NCBI GenBank assembly: GCA_003427395.1
Contig: BFEA01000080.1
Location: forward strand, 1,232,808-1,281,990
DNA: 49,183 bases
Direction: 5' to 3'
DNA from: Chara braunii
Taxonomy: Eukaryota; Streptophyta; Charophyceae; Charales; Characeae
The translations under genes and the position numbers were made by a program. The notes beneath the pieces were generated by a model. That model saw only the letters and a list, made by a program, of their open reading frames with translations, did not search any database and was not told the DNA's origin. Position 1 is the first letter of the stretch. Each line of letters starts with the position of its first letter. Below are positions 21,409 to 32,146 of the stretch, in pieces.

Positions 21409-22273
21409 CTCAATCAATCAATCAATCGATCGATCGAAGATCCCATAGAATCGATTGAGTCGTGATTGATTGATTGATTGATTGGTCGGACAAGAAAAAA
21501 CAAAAACAAAAAACGGGGAAGGAGGAGGCTGTTAACAGAAACAAAAGACGAGTAGGGGGACAAGGATTGGCGGGACGAGGAGGAAGAAGAATAAGCTGGG
21601 GAGGAGGAGGCCGTGGCGATGGATAAGGACGAGGAGGCCGTGGCGATGGATAAGGACGAGGAGGAAGACGAAGATGAGGACGACGACGAAAGAGGAGGAG
21701 GACCAGGAGGAGGCCCCGATGATGGAGGGCGAGGAGGAGAAGGAGCAGGAGGAGGAGGAGGAGGGGGAGGAGGAGGAGGCGGAGGAGGAGGAAGAAGAGG
21801 TGGAGGAGGAGGAGGCCACGGCGATGGAGGAGGAGAGAGAGAACTTAGAGGAGGAAGAAAAAGAAGAGGAGGAGGAGGAGGAGGAGGAGTGGGAAGAGGA
21901 GGAGGAAGAAGAGGAGGAAGAAGAGAAGGGCCCGACGATGGAGGAGGAGGAAGTTGAGGAAGAGGAGGCCACGGCGACGGAGGAGGAGGAAGAAGACGAG
22001 GAGGAGGAGGAGGAGGAAGAAGGAGAAGAAGAAGAGGAGGACGATGAGGAGTACGAGGAGTTCCCGACGGGGGTGAAGGACGAAAAGGCGGCGGCGGCAG
22101 TGGCAGCGGGGGAGGAGGTGGAGGAGGAGAGATGACGAGGATGGGGAGGAGAATGAGTAGGAGGCCCCGACGATGGTGGTGGTGGTGGAGGAGGAGGAGG
22201 AGGAGGAGGAGGAGTGGGAGGGGGCCGAAGTGATTGGCCACCCGACCACTTTGCCGTCCCTCCCCACTCATTT

Positions 22274-22305
<32 letters not shown>

Positions 22306-22981
22306 ATCGATCGATCGATCGAAGATCCCATTGAATAGAATTGATTCGATAGGATCTTGATAAATCAATCGATTCGATGGGATCTTGTATTGATCGATTG
22401 ATATCAAGATCCTATCGAATCAATCGATTCGATGAGATCTTCGATTGATAGATTGATCGATTGCTTGCTTGCTTGCTTGCTTGATTGATTGATCGGACAG
22501 AAAAAAAAAAAAACAACGGGGGAGGAGGAAGCCGTTATCGATTCGGTGAGGATGGGGAGGAGAACGACGAGTAGGGGGACAGGGAGTGGATTGGGACAGG
22601 GATTGGATTGGCGGTACGAGGAGGAAGAAGAAGAAGCGGGGGAGGAGGAGGCCGTGGCGGTGGAGAAGGACGGAGAGGAGGACGACGACGAAGGAGGAGG
22701 AGGAGCAGGAGGCGCCGACGGGGGTGAAGGAGGAAGAGGCAGCGGCGGCGGCGGTGGCAGCGGGGGAGGAGGTGGAGGAGGAGAGGTGACAAGGATGGGG
22801 AGGAGAATGAGGACTAGGAGGAGGCCCCGACGATGGTCGAGGAGGAGGAGGAGTGGGAGGGGCCAAAGTGATTGGCCACCCGATCACTCCGCCGGCCATC
22901 CCCGCTTTTTTTTCAATCAATCAGTCAATCAATCAATCGATCAATCAATCAATCAATCGATCAATCGATCGATCGATTGAA

Positions 22982-23057
22982 GATCCCATCCAATCGATTG
23001 ATTTGATAGGATCTTGATATGTTAAGATCCTATCGAATCAATCGATTCGATGGGATC
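22982..23057. repeat. 34-bp-arm hairpin at module junction
   Basis: Arms 22982-23015 and 23024-23057 are reverse complements with 2 mismatches in 34 and an 8-nt loop (GATATGTT). The flanking AATC arrays are themselves complementary, extending the palindrome to about 180 bp. Shortened relatives lie at about 21420-21490 and 22315-22440. Confidence 0.85.
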
Positions 23058-23672
23058 TTGGATCGATCGATTGATTGATTGATTGATTAATCGGGCAAAA
23101 AAAAAAAAAAGAAGCAGAGGCCATTATCGATTCGGTGAGGATGGGGAGGAGAACGAGGAGTAGGGGGACAGGGATTGGCGGGACGAGGAGGAAGAAGAAG
23201 AAGGGAGGGTGGAGGAGGCCGTGGCGATGGAGAAGGACGAGGAGGAGGACGAAGAGGACGACGACGTCGAAGGAGGAGGAGGAGGGGAAGGTGGAGGAGG
23301 AGGAAGAAGAGGTGGAGGAGGAGGCCACGGCAATGGAGGTGGAGAAGGGAGAGAACTTAGAGGACGACGAAGAAGAAGAGGAGGAGGAGGAGGAGGAGGA
23401 GGAGGAGGAGTGGGAAGAGGAGGAGGAAGAAGAGGAGGAAGAAGAGGAGTAGGAGGAGGTGGAGGAGTAAGAGACCAGGGCGACGGAGGAGGAGGAAGAA
23501 GAAGAAGAGGAGGCCACTTTCTTCATCGCCGCGGCCTCCTCCTCATCAGTCTCCTCCATTTTTTTTTTTTTTTTTTTTTTTTANCCGANCAATCAATGAA
23601 TCAAACNCCCAACCCCNCCCCCCCCCCCCACCCCAACGCCTGTTTTTTTGATAGCCACTTTAACCCTGTGTA

Positions 23673-24630
23673 CAGGCCTCAGTCATGGACCTGACTGTCA
23701 CTCCATTTGCTGGGGAGTAGGGATCCGATGGGGAGGCTCCCCTGTCGTTCCGCCTCCGAGGTTATCCCTACTGTTGGCCACTGCAGCTGCAACATTGTGC
23801 TCAGGCCTCAAGTATGGACCTGGCTGCCTCTCCACGGCTGGGAAGTAGGGATCTGATCGGAGATGGCCCACTTCCTTGGACATTCCGGTTATCCCACCGT
23901 CTTCACCCGCATAGAACGCCAGGTCATTATAGCTGTATATGGCACGACTTTCAGTCCAGATGCAGCGATAATGACCGGGCGTTCTATTCGGGTGAGGATG
24001 GTAGTGATGGCCACTCCAAGCTTGAGCCCAAGCCTCAGGTGTGAACCTTACCGAGTCTCCAAGGGCTGGGAGTAGGGATCCGATCGAAGATTGCCCTCCC
24101 CTCCGACCCCCCCAACCAACCCCCCCCCCGGTTATCGCTACGGTAGTGACGGCCACTGCAACCCTGTGCCAAGGCCTCAGGTATAGAGCTGATTGCCTCT
24201 CCAAGGGGATAGAGAGTATAAGGATCCGATCGGAGATTGCCCTCCCTTTCGAACCCCCGGATATCCCTGGCTGGCTGCGCGAACCCTATACCCGGGCCTC
24301 AGGTGTGGACTTCACTGACGCTCCAGGGGCAGTGAAGTAGGGGTCTGAGCGAAGATTGCCCTTTCCCTGCACCTTTTATTATCCTAGTGATTGCCTCTGC
24401 AACTGTGTGCTCAGGCCTCAGGTATCGACATGGTGGCCTCTCCGGCGGGTGTTGAGTAGGGATCTGATCGGAGATTGCTCTCCCCTTCGGCCCCGTCGGT
24501 TGTCCCTAGTGATGGCCCCTCCGTCTTTGTGCCAAGGCCTCAGGTATGGACCAAGATGGACACTGGGTCCTTTTGCCAAGGCCTCAGGTATGGACCAAGA
24601 TGGGCACTGGGAACGGGTATACACGCAATC
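23673..24630. repeat. satellite array, unit about 120-130 bp
   Basis: Units begin with a form of CAGGCCTCAGGTATGGAC at 23673, 23802, 24031, 24171, 24293, 24412 and 24534, with a partial unit at 24578. Each contains TAGGGATCYGATCGGAGATTG, a C-rich stretch and GGTTATCC. The 229-bp interval between the second and third units is one unit plus an inserted palindrome of about 100 bp. Frames across the array have no coding meaning. Confidence 0.85.
23903..23995. mobile_element. palindromic insertion within the satellite
   Basis: Arms 23903-23930 (TCACCCGCATAGAACGCC and on) and 23968-23995 are reverse complements with 2 mismatches in 28 and a 37-nt loop. The satellite sequence is interrupted after GGTTATCCCACC and resumes at GGTAGTGATGGCC, so this segment was inserted into a pre-existing unit. 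Size and structure fit a tiny MITE. No clear target duplication is seen. Confidence 0.6.
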
Positions 24631-24654
24631 CCCATCTTTATAACTTCATAACAA

Positions 24655-24960
24655 TGTAAGTTCATATGCGATTTTCGCTCAGAAAAAGAAAAGAACTCGG
24701 CGCACATCCCCCGCTTTCCCCCAAGTCCCCCCACTTCCAACCTTACATTTCTTGTTATGTTTCGTTTTTGCACGGGCCTTCCCGGTCCCTCACCCGGCCA
24801 TGCTGCCCAGGCAACCAAGGTGTGAGCCGGGCGGTCCTGTTCATAGCCCAGCTTCATATGCATATTTTCCCTCAGGAAAAAATAACTCCCCCACACATCC
24901 CCCGCTCTCCCAAGTCCCCCCCACTTCAAACCTTTCATTTCTTGGTACGTCCTTCAGACT
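24655..24960. repeat. direct duplication, period about 185 bp
   Basis: Two copies beginning TTCATATGC (24662 and 24851) share CTCAG-AAAAA, CACATCCCCCGCT, CCAAGTCCCCC and CATTTCTTG words in the same order. They are moderately diverged. Neither carries a recognisable coding region. Confidence 0.7.
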
Positions 24961-25154
24961 CCTCCTCATTGCAACAAGTAAATAGTAAATACTCCTCATT
25001 GCAACAAGTAAATAGTAAATACTCCTCATTGCAACAAGTAAATAGTAAATACTCCTCATTGCAACAAGTAAATAGTGAATACTCCTCATTGCAACAAGTA
25101 AATAGTAAATAGTAAATACTCCTCGTTGCAACAAGTAAATAGTAAATATTAAAT
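24961..25154. repeat. 30-bp minisatellite, six copies
   Basis: The unit has two halves, ACTCCTCATTGCAACAAG followed by TAAATAGTAAAT. It repeats at 24961, 24991, 25021, 25051, 25081 and 25118. The last two copies are lengthened by an extra 7-bp slip (AGTAAAT or ATTAAAT). Copies are nearly identical, so expansion is recent. Because 30 is a multiple of three it yields a periodic 10-residue translation on the minus strand, which I do not regard as a gene. Confidence 0.95.
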
Positions 25155-25274
25155 ACACTTGTAAAAAAAGACGGGTGAAGAGAAGCGAGACAACCAGCAA
25201 GTTACCGTTGCTCTGGAAGGGCAACACGTTTGATTTTTCCCATAGATGTTTTATTTTCATCGAAGATATTTTAT

Positions 25275-25500
25275 TTTCGTGTTTTTTTTCGCTCATGTTC
25301 TCTCCTTTCCTCTTACTTTTTTCTTTTATTTCTTGCTTTTTAAAAGGGCGACGGCCTTGAGATACCATCACCGAACTGACAGGCCCTAGGTAATTCAGAA
25401 TTGTCGTATTTTTCACTAGTCTGCTTCAAGTGGAGTTGGAACTCAGGTCTGTGTTTTCAACTGTGCAGGGATGTACCACCTGAGCTAGGCCAGTTGGTAA
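25275..25500 (-). mobile_element. candidate tRNA-derived SINE
   Basis: On the minus strand TAGCTCAGGTGG (25487-25476) fits the RNA polymerase III box A consensus. GAGTTCCAACTC (25444-25433) resembles box B with one or two mismatches. The 31-nt gap between them is what a tRNA has. Acceptor ends do not pair and D-arm pairing is poor, so it is not a functional tRNA gene. Downstream sequence becomes A-rich and ends in an A run near 25279-25286, as in a SINE tail. The boundaries are approximate and no target duplication was found. Confidence 0.5.
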
Positions 25501-26415
25501 ATATTTTGTTTTTGTCTCTTCCCACCCTATCTTCGGCTCCTTGGCGACAAAGAGAAAGTCGAGGGAGAAAAAAGCAGAGCTAGACAACTGAAATGATCCA
25601 AACACTAGTCGAGTTCAGCTTGCAAACACCAGCGATCATCCACATGAGAGTTCACACATGAGAAGCCAAAACGAGATACAATCCACACGTGAAGATGTCG
25701 TCTCCAACATTATTGCCAATATACAAGAATGTTCGTCACTAGCGGCCCTGCCACACACACACACACTGCAGATCTCAACCAAGTAGCAGCTATGGCTTCC
25801 CTTTCTTCCCTCTCTCTCTCTCTCGTTGATCGTTACCCTGGATACACCCACTCAGGTATCTTACACCTTGGTGGCTAAGGCCGTGGTCTTCCTGCTCTAC
25901 CTCTACCCTAGCTATGGACTATCTCACAGGCGCCCACTTCATCCTCAGGCGTACAGTGCCCAAGTTGCCGTAACGCACAAGCAGCAGCACCGCGTCTGCA
26001 TCTTGCAACTGAACAAGTGACGAGCCGCTGCACTGTAGCAGCTAAATGTAGGACTTGGCTTGGCTTTGCTTGGCTTGGCTTGGCCTGATTCAGACCCGTA
26101 CCGGTCGGCCGTGGCCTGTCTGCTGCAAACATTTTGTCGGTCCGGTACCTTCCGGACTTTCCTGGGACATGCTGCGAAATTCGACTTGGGGACTGTCGGA
26201 CTGGACTGGACGCTTCTGGACTTTTCTTGTCGGGTACCGGGTATACCCCCACCTACCTACGTTTTGGTACCGACAGCTACAGACCTTCGACACTTCGACC
26301 CTGGAGCTCTACGGCCTACCCTACGGACGGCTCTTGACTTGGGACTTATTAGGACCTTGGGACCGGGACTGGGTGTCTGCAGCGTGAATCCTTTCACGGG
26401 GCTATTGTCTGCAAT
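25500..26415. other. unassigned region with TTGGC repeats
   Basis: No gene is recognised. It holds a (CT)8 tract near 25811-25826, a short (CTTGG)n stretch at about 26053-26085, and frames such as 26060-26458 without known domains. Confidence 0.4.
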
Positions 26416-26420
26416 AAACT

Positions 26421-26508
26421 CAATCCAAAATCCGCACAGACAGTGTCCAGGGTCGTAACTTTTGGTCAATCCAAAATCCGCACAGACAGTGTCCAGGGTT
26501 GTAACTTT
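26421..26508. repeat. tandem duplication of a 46-bp unit
   Basis: CAATCCAAAATCCGCACAGA and the following 22 bases occur at 26421-26462 and again at 26467-26508 with a single difference. This indicates a recent slip or duplication. Confidence 0.9.
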
Positions 26509-27105
26509 GCTCCAAGTCCAGATTCAGGGGTCAAAAGTTGCGTCTCCTGTGTTAGAGGGGTCTGAGAAAAGTCCTTGGGTCAACAGGGACAAGGTCCAAA
26601 GTCAAATTTAGGTTGTCTGTACCCCCCGGGAGGTAGTGGACTCCAGGAAAATCAGGAGTCAGGCCCAAAAAGCAGGTCAGGAGTCAGAGATCTCTCGGGG
26701 GTCAACCATAGCCATAGATCTGAGGCACAGTCAAAGGCTGTCTGTCTGTACTGCCTCGGAAGTTTCCCAGTACCTGCTGCATCCAGGCACACATTGGCCG
26801 ACAGTAAATTTGGGGAGCCCAGATAAAGAATTCTCCACCGCCCAAGGAGGCAAACTGAGGCAGGATAAGACCGGTCACCTCTACAAAAGATGCCTGCCCC
26901 AACCGCTCATTCATTCTGCCTTGCACGCATTGTTGGCCAAAGCGCTGCTGAGTGCTAGAGGTGGAAGGAGGAGGCTGGGGCCAAGAGGAAGAAGACAGCT
27001 TCAGACCAGGAAGAAGGGAGAGAGTAGCCATGGCTAGGGAGGACGCCTGAGCGCCAGAGCTGTAGGACAGAGGTAGGGTGAGTAAGAGGGTGATCAAGAC
27101 TTGTC

Positions 27106-27172
<67 letters not shown>

Positions 27173-27820
27173 TTACATGCTGAGCCTGCACACGGGTCCC
27201 ATTTTGGGGCCCCGACGGTTGCTGGGGGGCCCCAGGCCGCACACCTTCAGACATGCGCCCTGGAGGCCCATGGCTGGCCTTAGGGCTGCAGGTTTCGATT
27301 TGAGGCAGCATTCATTTATTTATTTAGTTGCTGTCCTATTTTGGCAGCATTCATTTATTTATTTAGTTGCTGTCCTATTTTTGTCTGTTCAGGCGTCGTT
27401 CCGAAAAGACCTTGGGTCTGTTCAAACAAGACCACGTTTTTGGCCCGGAACGGACATAGGCAGGCCCTGTTGGGCCAGGTCCACTTTTGTACGATAGCAG
27501 ACACTCCGTGCTGCATCAGCAGGGAGGGCCTGGACGTCCGGTAGGGACCCAGGAAGGCCGTTTTAGGTCTAGGAACAGAGGCACACGGAGGGCACACCCG
27601 CGAGGCCCAGCGCTACTTATAGCTGGGCCACGCCAGGGAAGAGACACAGTTCAAGTAGCTCACTTCTTGGGCAACACGCTGCTGGAGCAGCGCGACAGCG
27701 CTATGCTAGCGGTAGAGGTGTAGGTAGGGAATGAGGCGGAGGCCATACCTGCTACGGCGAGTACTCACCTGGGCGCCATAGCTGGTCTTCGGCCCAGCGG
27801 ACTGCAGCACCGAGGGGCAC
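26509..27820. other. unassigned region with (GA)n and a 39-bp duplication
   Basis: (GA)n fills 27107-27169. A 39-bp unit, GGCAGCATTCATTTATTTAT and so on, is perfectly or nearly duplicated at 27304-27342 and 27343-27381. Frames of up to 139 codons run through the GA tract (alternating Arg and Glu) and carry no recognised domain. I see no gene. Confidence 0.5.
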
Positions 27821-28296
27821 CCGGTGACAGTCAGTATGTGCTGGCAGTTACCTGCAGGTGAGGTAGCGAGGAGGACGGCATCTTCTTCTCCTTCTCTCCT
27901 CCTTCGTCCTTCCCTCTTCTTCTTCTTCTTCTTCTTCCTTCAGAGAGAGAGAGAGAGAGGTTACAGGCAGAAGTTACAGCGGGCACAAAGCCCGGGATCT
28001 GATTCGACATTTGTGGCAGACATTGATTGGACATTCGGCAGGGAGACTATTTTTGGACTTCGTTATTCCGATCTTGGCAGCACAGAGAGGCACGCGGCAA
28101 CAGTCAGTACGTGGTGGCAGTTACCTGCAGGTGAGGTGGCGAGGAGGGCGGCATCTTCTCCTTCTTCTCTCACCCTCCATCTCTCCTCCTTCCTCCAGGT
28201 GAGGGAGCGAGGAGGACGACATCTTCTTCTTCTTCTCCTTTTCTCACCCTCCATCTCTCCTCCTTCCTCCTTCCCACTTCTTTTTTTTCTTCTTCC

Positions 28297-28327
<31 letters not shown>

Positions 28328-28550
28328 GTTACAGCCAGAGGTTACATCAGACACGAAGCCCAGGATCTGATTCGACATGTCGTGGCAGACATTGATTGGA
28401 CATTCGGCAGGGAAACTATTTTTGGACTTCGCTATCGCGATGTTGGTCTTCTCCCTCACCTCCATCTTCGTCTTGGACATTCGGCAGGGAAACTATTTTT
28501 GGACTTTGCTATCGTGACCTTGGTCATCTCCCTCACCTCCATCTTCGTTT
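27800..28550. repeat. complex tandem repeat, units about 270-360 bp
   Basis: ACAGTCAGTAYGTG begins two copies at 27827 and 28100. The following CTTC-rich tract, GA run and GATCTGATTCGACAT block occur twice, and the block GGACATTCGGCAGGGARACT occurs three times (about 28029, 28400 and 28474). Short CCTCCATCTC duplications lengthen the second copy. One 279-codon plus frame (27824-28663) repeats the peptide ADIDWTFGRETIFGLRY twice, but the third copy is out of frame and I match it to no family. Confidence 0.75.
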
Positions 28551-28855
28551 CGCCTCTCCCCCATCTCCTCATCCGTGGTATCTCCCCCATGTGCGCGTTC
28601 AAGGAGGGCCCTTTCTTCCACGTATGCGGTCCCTCCTCCCTCTCTCACATATGTGGTGTATGATGGGGTGTCACGTCAGTATCTGACAGGTCAGATCATA
28701 TCTTTGAGTCTTCCGCTGCACTACATTGTGCTATTTTCTTATGTATCTGGATGTACATTGCTTGTTGATGCTTTGCTCACGCCGCATTGTCTATTCGAGT
28801 CCTTTTCATCACTTTGCAGATCCTTGGCTCCCTATACATCGCTCAACTGAGCATG

Positions 28856-28857
<2 letters not shown>

Positions 28858-28932
<75 letters not shown>

Positions 28933-29190
28933 NGAGGAGGAGAAGAAAGGAGGAGGAGGAGAAGAAAGGAGGAGGAGGAGGAGGAGGAGTAGAAAGGCGG
29001 AGGAGGAAGAGGAGAGACGAAGAAAGGAGGAGGAGGAGGAGAAAGGAGGAGGAGGAGTAGTAGAAAGGAGTAGTAGGAGGAAGAGGAGAGAAGAAGAAGA
29101 AAGGAGGAGGAGGAGGAGGAGAGGAGAAGAAGAATACGAAAGGAGGAGGAGGAGAGGAAGAAGAAGAGGAAGGAAAGAGGTGGAGGAGGG
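28858..29190. repeat. (GA)n followed by GGA/GAA-rich tract
   Basis: (GA)37 at 28858-28932 ends in an N (28933), after which GGAGGA and GAAGAA triplets run to about 29190. Translations are poly Arg/Glu artefacts. Confidence 0.95.
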
Positions 29191-30450
29191 TTCACTACGA
29201 TGGCAAAAGCAGCTTCACGGGCAGCGACGACGGGGAGGGCTTCTCGACGGGGCAGCTGGACGGAGACAATGATGGGCAGCTCGACGAGGAGCAGCAGCAA
29301 CCACGGGCGGGCTTCGTGACGGCAGCGACGACGAGCGGGGTTTGCGACGGCAGTGACGACGGGCGGCTTTGCGACGGCAGTGATGACGGGCTTCGCAACA
29401 GGGAATACCGCGTTCGAATTCCAACGCGACGTCGTAGCCCACCAGAGGGGGAATCGATTTCTTGGCGGCTGATGTCATTCACTGATCTTTGAAGACCTTT
29501 CCCCCCCCTTCAAAGTACTCGCAGATTCAAACAAAACACTCCGCCTGGTGTTGCTGGAGCCTGGGGAGGCGACCAGTAGCCGAAAAAGGCCTCCCCACCC
29601 CACCCGCGCGAAAAACGGCCTCCCCCCCCAACTCGCGCGAAATTGCGCTGGGCTCGCCCGCCCCCAAACCGGGGGACCCAACTGGCCGGGCCACCCGGGA
29701 CCCCTGCCAGACGAAGGCCAGGCCACCGGACGGTCCGGAGTTTAACACAGGTTAACAATGCCTTCGCTTTTTTTAATCTAAATAGCATTGAAAAAATGCT
29801 GAAATTTTGGGTCTCCGTTAACCACCACTCGGTTGTGAGGCAGGGCGCTGTGACATTGGGCTGTGCGCCCTAGCCGGCTATGGAGGCTGCGTGGGAGGGA
29901 GGAGGCAGACTCTAGTCGAGGGACTTGGACTTCCGCTGTGCATATCTCTGTTTGGTGTGGTGCGAATCCCTCTCCAAATCTGCTTGGTCATCTCTACATG
30001 TTTGTGGGAACATGGTGATGCTCTGCTGGGTTGGGTTCTCAATCAATCACATAGCAGAGGGGACTATGCTGTCCTTGCAGGCCGTTGGGGAGGGCCACAG
30101 GGAAGAAGTGGTGGAGGAAGATCCCAACCACAAGGACGAGATGGTGGTTGGCAACTTCCACCACAACAACGAGGAGCTGGCAGATTTGCACCTCGTGCCC
30201 AGAGAAGGTTTCCCACACATCCCGGGTTGAGGAAGGAGAGCCCTAGAAGCAAATGAACCTGTTAGAGTCCCAGCGGCCACGGTGGAGAGGAGTGCACAGA
30301 AACCGCTTCCCTCTCGCAGGCGAAGGCAGAGGTTGACACAGCCACCGGCTACGCAACTGCCCAGAGGTGGATACTCTTTGAGCGTCCCCTGACAAACGCA
30401 GGACAGGAACTGATCACTCTTCACGAGGTGTGGACACCAAAGAAGGAGCC
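29190..30450. other. unassigned region
   Basis: GACGGCAGCGACGAC-type short repeats lie at about 29220-29400 and a G+C-rich stretch at 29580-29740. Frames 29891-30256 and 29925-30230 (+) have no recognisable domain. They could be decayed gag sequence belonging to the downstream gypsy fragment, but nothing in the sequence proves it. Confidence 0.35.
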
Positions 30451-31110
30451 AGGGCAGTTAGTTATAGCAGATGTAGAGGTCAGTAGAATGAGAATAGGTC
30501 AGGCAAAGTTAGTGGGCCCACGAGGCGTTATATCTCCCATAGAGCAGTGAAAAAGTTGCATTTAGGTATGAAACTGCAAGATTTACAGGGACCCGTAATC
30601 CTGTAATCTCTAGAATGGCAAACAATAGTCCGGTGAGCATGGGGCAGTACCTGGATGGGGTAAAGGAGTACTTCTGGTTGGAGGGTGGAGAGAAAGTAGA
30701 TAGAGTGTTGGACTCTTTAACCTGTGATATGGTTCTAGGCATGGACTGGGGGAAGGCAGCAAAGGCATATGTAAAAATGGGAGAAGGAGAATGTTGCTTG
30801 CCCAGCCAAGCTGAAGACCAGAAAAAGAAAATCCGCCAATGTCACCAGTCCAGTGTCGAGTCCTAATATGCTGTACGCGTGCCCCCTCCGTTCGCGAGAT
30901 ACACAGTCGAGAAGGAGTTAGTAGATCAGGTCTACGTGGCGTATGTGACGCTTGAGAAGTAGGAGAAGGCTAAGAAAAGAGGGTCAAGGGAGGACACAGA
31001 AACAGTGCCACCCCAAGTGGAGCTGCTATTAGAGGAGTTTGGGGATATGTCCAAGAAGACCCTCAGGGGATAGTAGAGATACCGATTAAGCACCACATTT
31101 GGGACAGAAC
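30450..31110 (+). pseudogene. Ty3/gypsy-type pol fragment (protease to start of RT)
   Basis: In one plus frame from 30529, YISHRAVKKLHLGMKL resembles the FIS-AV-KL stretch after the active site of retroelement aspartic proteases. From 30615 a second frame gives EYFWLEGGEKVDRVL and then DMVLGMDWG, matching the conserved V-LGMDW block at the protease end. About 31020-31090 gives LLLEEFGDM and, one frame over, VEIPIKHH, like the linker into reverse transcriptase. At least two frameshifts and several stops are present, and the active-site DSG motif is not recognisable. RT core, integrase and LTRs are not seen, so this is a decayed internal piece. Confidence 0.7.
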
Positions 31111-31189
31111 CAAGTAGTAAGATCTCGAAGGGACTGATCTATAATATAGCACCACACATGGTAACCGGCGAACGGCTGAACCCGAACGC

Positions 31190-31649
31190 CCTAACGTTTC
31201 GGCCCCCCTGTAGAGACGTTCGGCCGTTCAGGCCGAATGCGGACCCAAAACCAAAAAAAAGGAAAAAAAAACTCCAAACAATCTGAAAAAAATATATGTT
31301 ATGCAGAAGAATAAAATGAACAACATTTGCCTCAGTGTTCCATCCAAGTTCTTTACCAAATTTGAAATAAAAATAAAATACGGAAAACAAATGATAAGAA
31401 TAATAAGGGATAATTTGCAAAATTGAAAATACCCCCCTACGTTGAGATAAATGCCAAAATGCCCCTAAAAGATGTGGGTAGAGCGGAATACCCCTCTGAC
31501 AAAAAAAGATGTTTTTTGAAATGCCCACAGCGTCAGTTGGACCCCCATCTTTGCAATATACCCCTACCGGGTACCGTCCAACTTTGCAAAATGCCCCAGT
31601 ACTTGCCAACTTTTCCTAGGCGCTATTGCAATTTGCAAAAGGCCAAGGC
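31190..31649. repeat. region with recurring TTTGCAAAATGCCCC-like words
   Basis: Variants of TTTGCAAAATGCCCC or TTTGCAATATACCCC occur at about 31410, 31548, 31583 and 31630, mixed with poly(A) stretches. No coding potential is seen. The word pattern suggests an old repeat family. Confidence 0.4.
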
Positions 31650-31687
31650 CTGTCTCTTATACACATCTAGATGTGTATAAGAGACAG
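31650..31687. other. Nextera mate-pair junction adapter (assembly artefact)
   Basis: CTGTCTCTTATACACATCT (31650-31668) is followed directly by its exact reverse complement (31669-31687). This is the 19-bp Tn5 mosaic end, doubled as in the Illumina Nextera mate-pair circularisation junction. It is not native to the genome. Sequence left and right of it may come from loci kilobases apart. Confidence 0.97.
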
Positions 31688-31831
31688 GAGAGAGAGAGAG
31701 AAAGAGAGAGAAAGAAGAGAAGGTCGCCCACCTCCTCCCCGGCATCCACAAACTTCCCCCACCTCACCCAAGGTCACCTCCCACTGTTTCTTCTTTATGA
31801 CCTTATTCGTGAATCTGATGCCATGACCTTC

Positions 31832-31836
<5 letters not shown>

Positions 31837-31892
<56 letters not shown>
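31837..31892. repeat. (TG)28 microsatellite
   Basis: Uninterrupted TG dinucleotides. Confidence 0.97.
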
Positions 31893-31894
<2 letters not shown>

Positions 31895-32146
31895 CAATCA
31901 CTTTTAGTGATCGATATGTCACCCTTATCTATTGTGTTGCCCTTAACGTGACTCTTAGTACTTCTTTTCTGTGTTATCGTCGTTCAAGGCTTGTGTATGA
32001 TGCTGGAACCTTGTCCGAGGCCCAGTCCTTTTCATGTGTTTCTGATAGTAGAGAGGTTTCATGACATTGTGGGCTTTTTGAAATAGGGCCATTCTACTGC
32101 AGCTCTCAAAGATATGGTTGAAAGAGTTCATGTGTCGCACACCCTA

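Larger units (their letters stand above)
20110..23580. repeat. purine/pyrimidine module array with palindromic AATC junctions
   Basis: Four modules dominated by GAG/GAA or CTC/CTT triplets occupy about 20110-21375, 21490-22275, 22495-22910 and 23100-23580. Modules 2-4 are purine-rich on the plus strand and module 1 is pyrimidine-rich, inverted relative to the rest. Shared edge sequences prove this: the word CGGTGAGGATGGGGAGGAGA occurs at about 22543 and 23133, and its near-identical reverse complement lies at about 21320-21341. The word AAGTGATTGGCC near one edge is also shared. Junctions are (AATC)n and (GATC)n arrays. All long frames (poly-Glu, poly-Ser, poly-Arg) are composition artefacts. 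Confidence 0.85.

Noticed and set aside
19859-23694. Long poly-Ser, poly-Glu, poly-Arg and poly-Pro frames
   Set aside because: These are translations of GAG/CTC triplet tracts, open in several frames on both strands at once.
24841-25416. 191-codon minus frame with a 10-residue repeat
   Set aside because: The repeat peptide is the 30-bp minisatellite read in frame, and the flanks match nothing.
25425-25497. Functional tRNA gene
   Set aside because: Acceptor ends do not pair, the D-arm is poor and box B is imperfect. A SINE head fits better.
27078-27497. 139-codon frame with alternating Arg-Glu
   Set aside because: It is driven by the (GA)n tract. The same artefact appears at 28.8, 36.7 and 37.9 kb.
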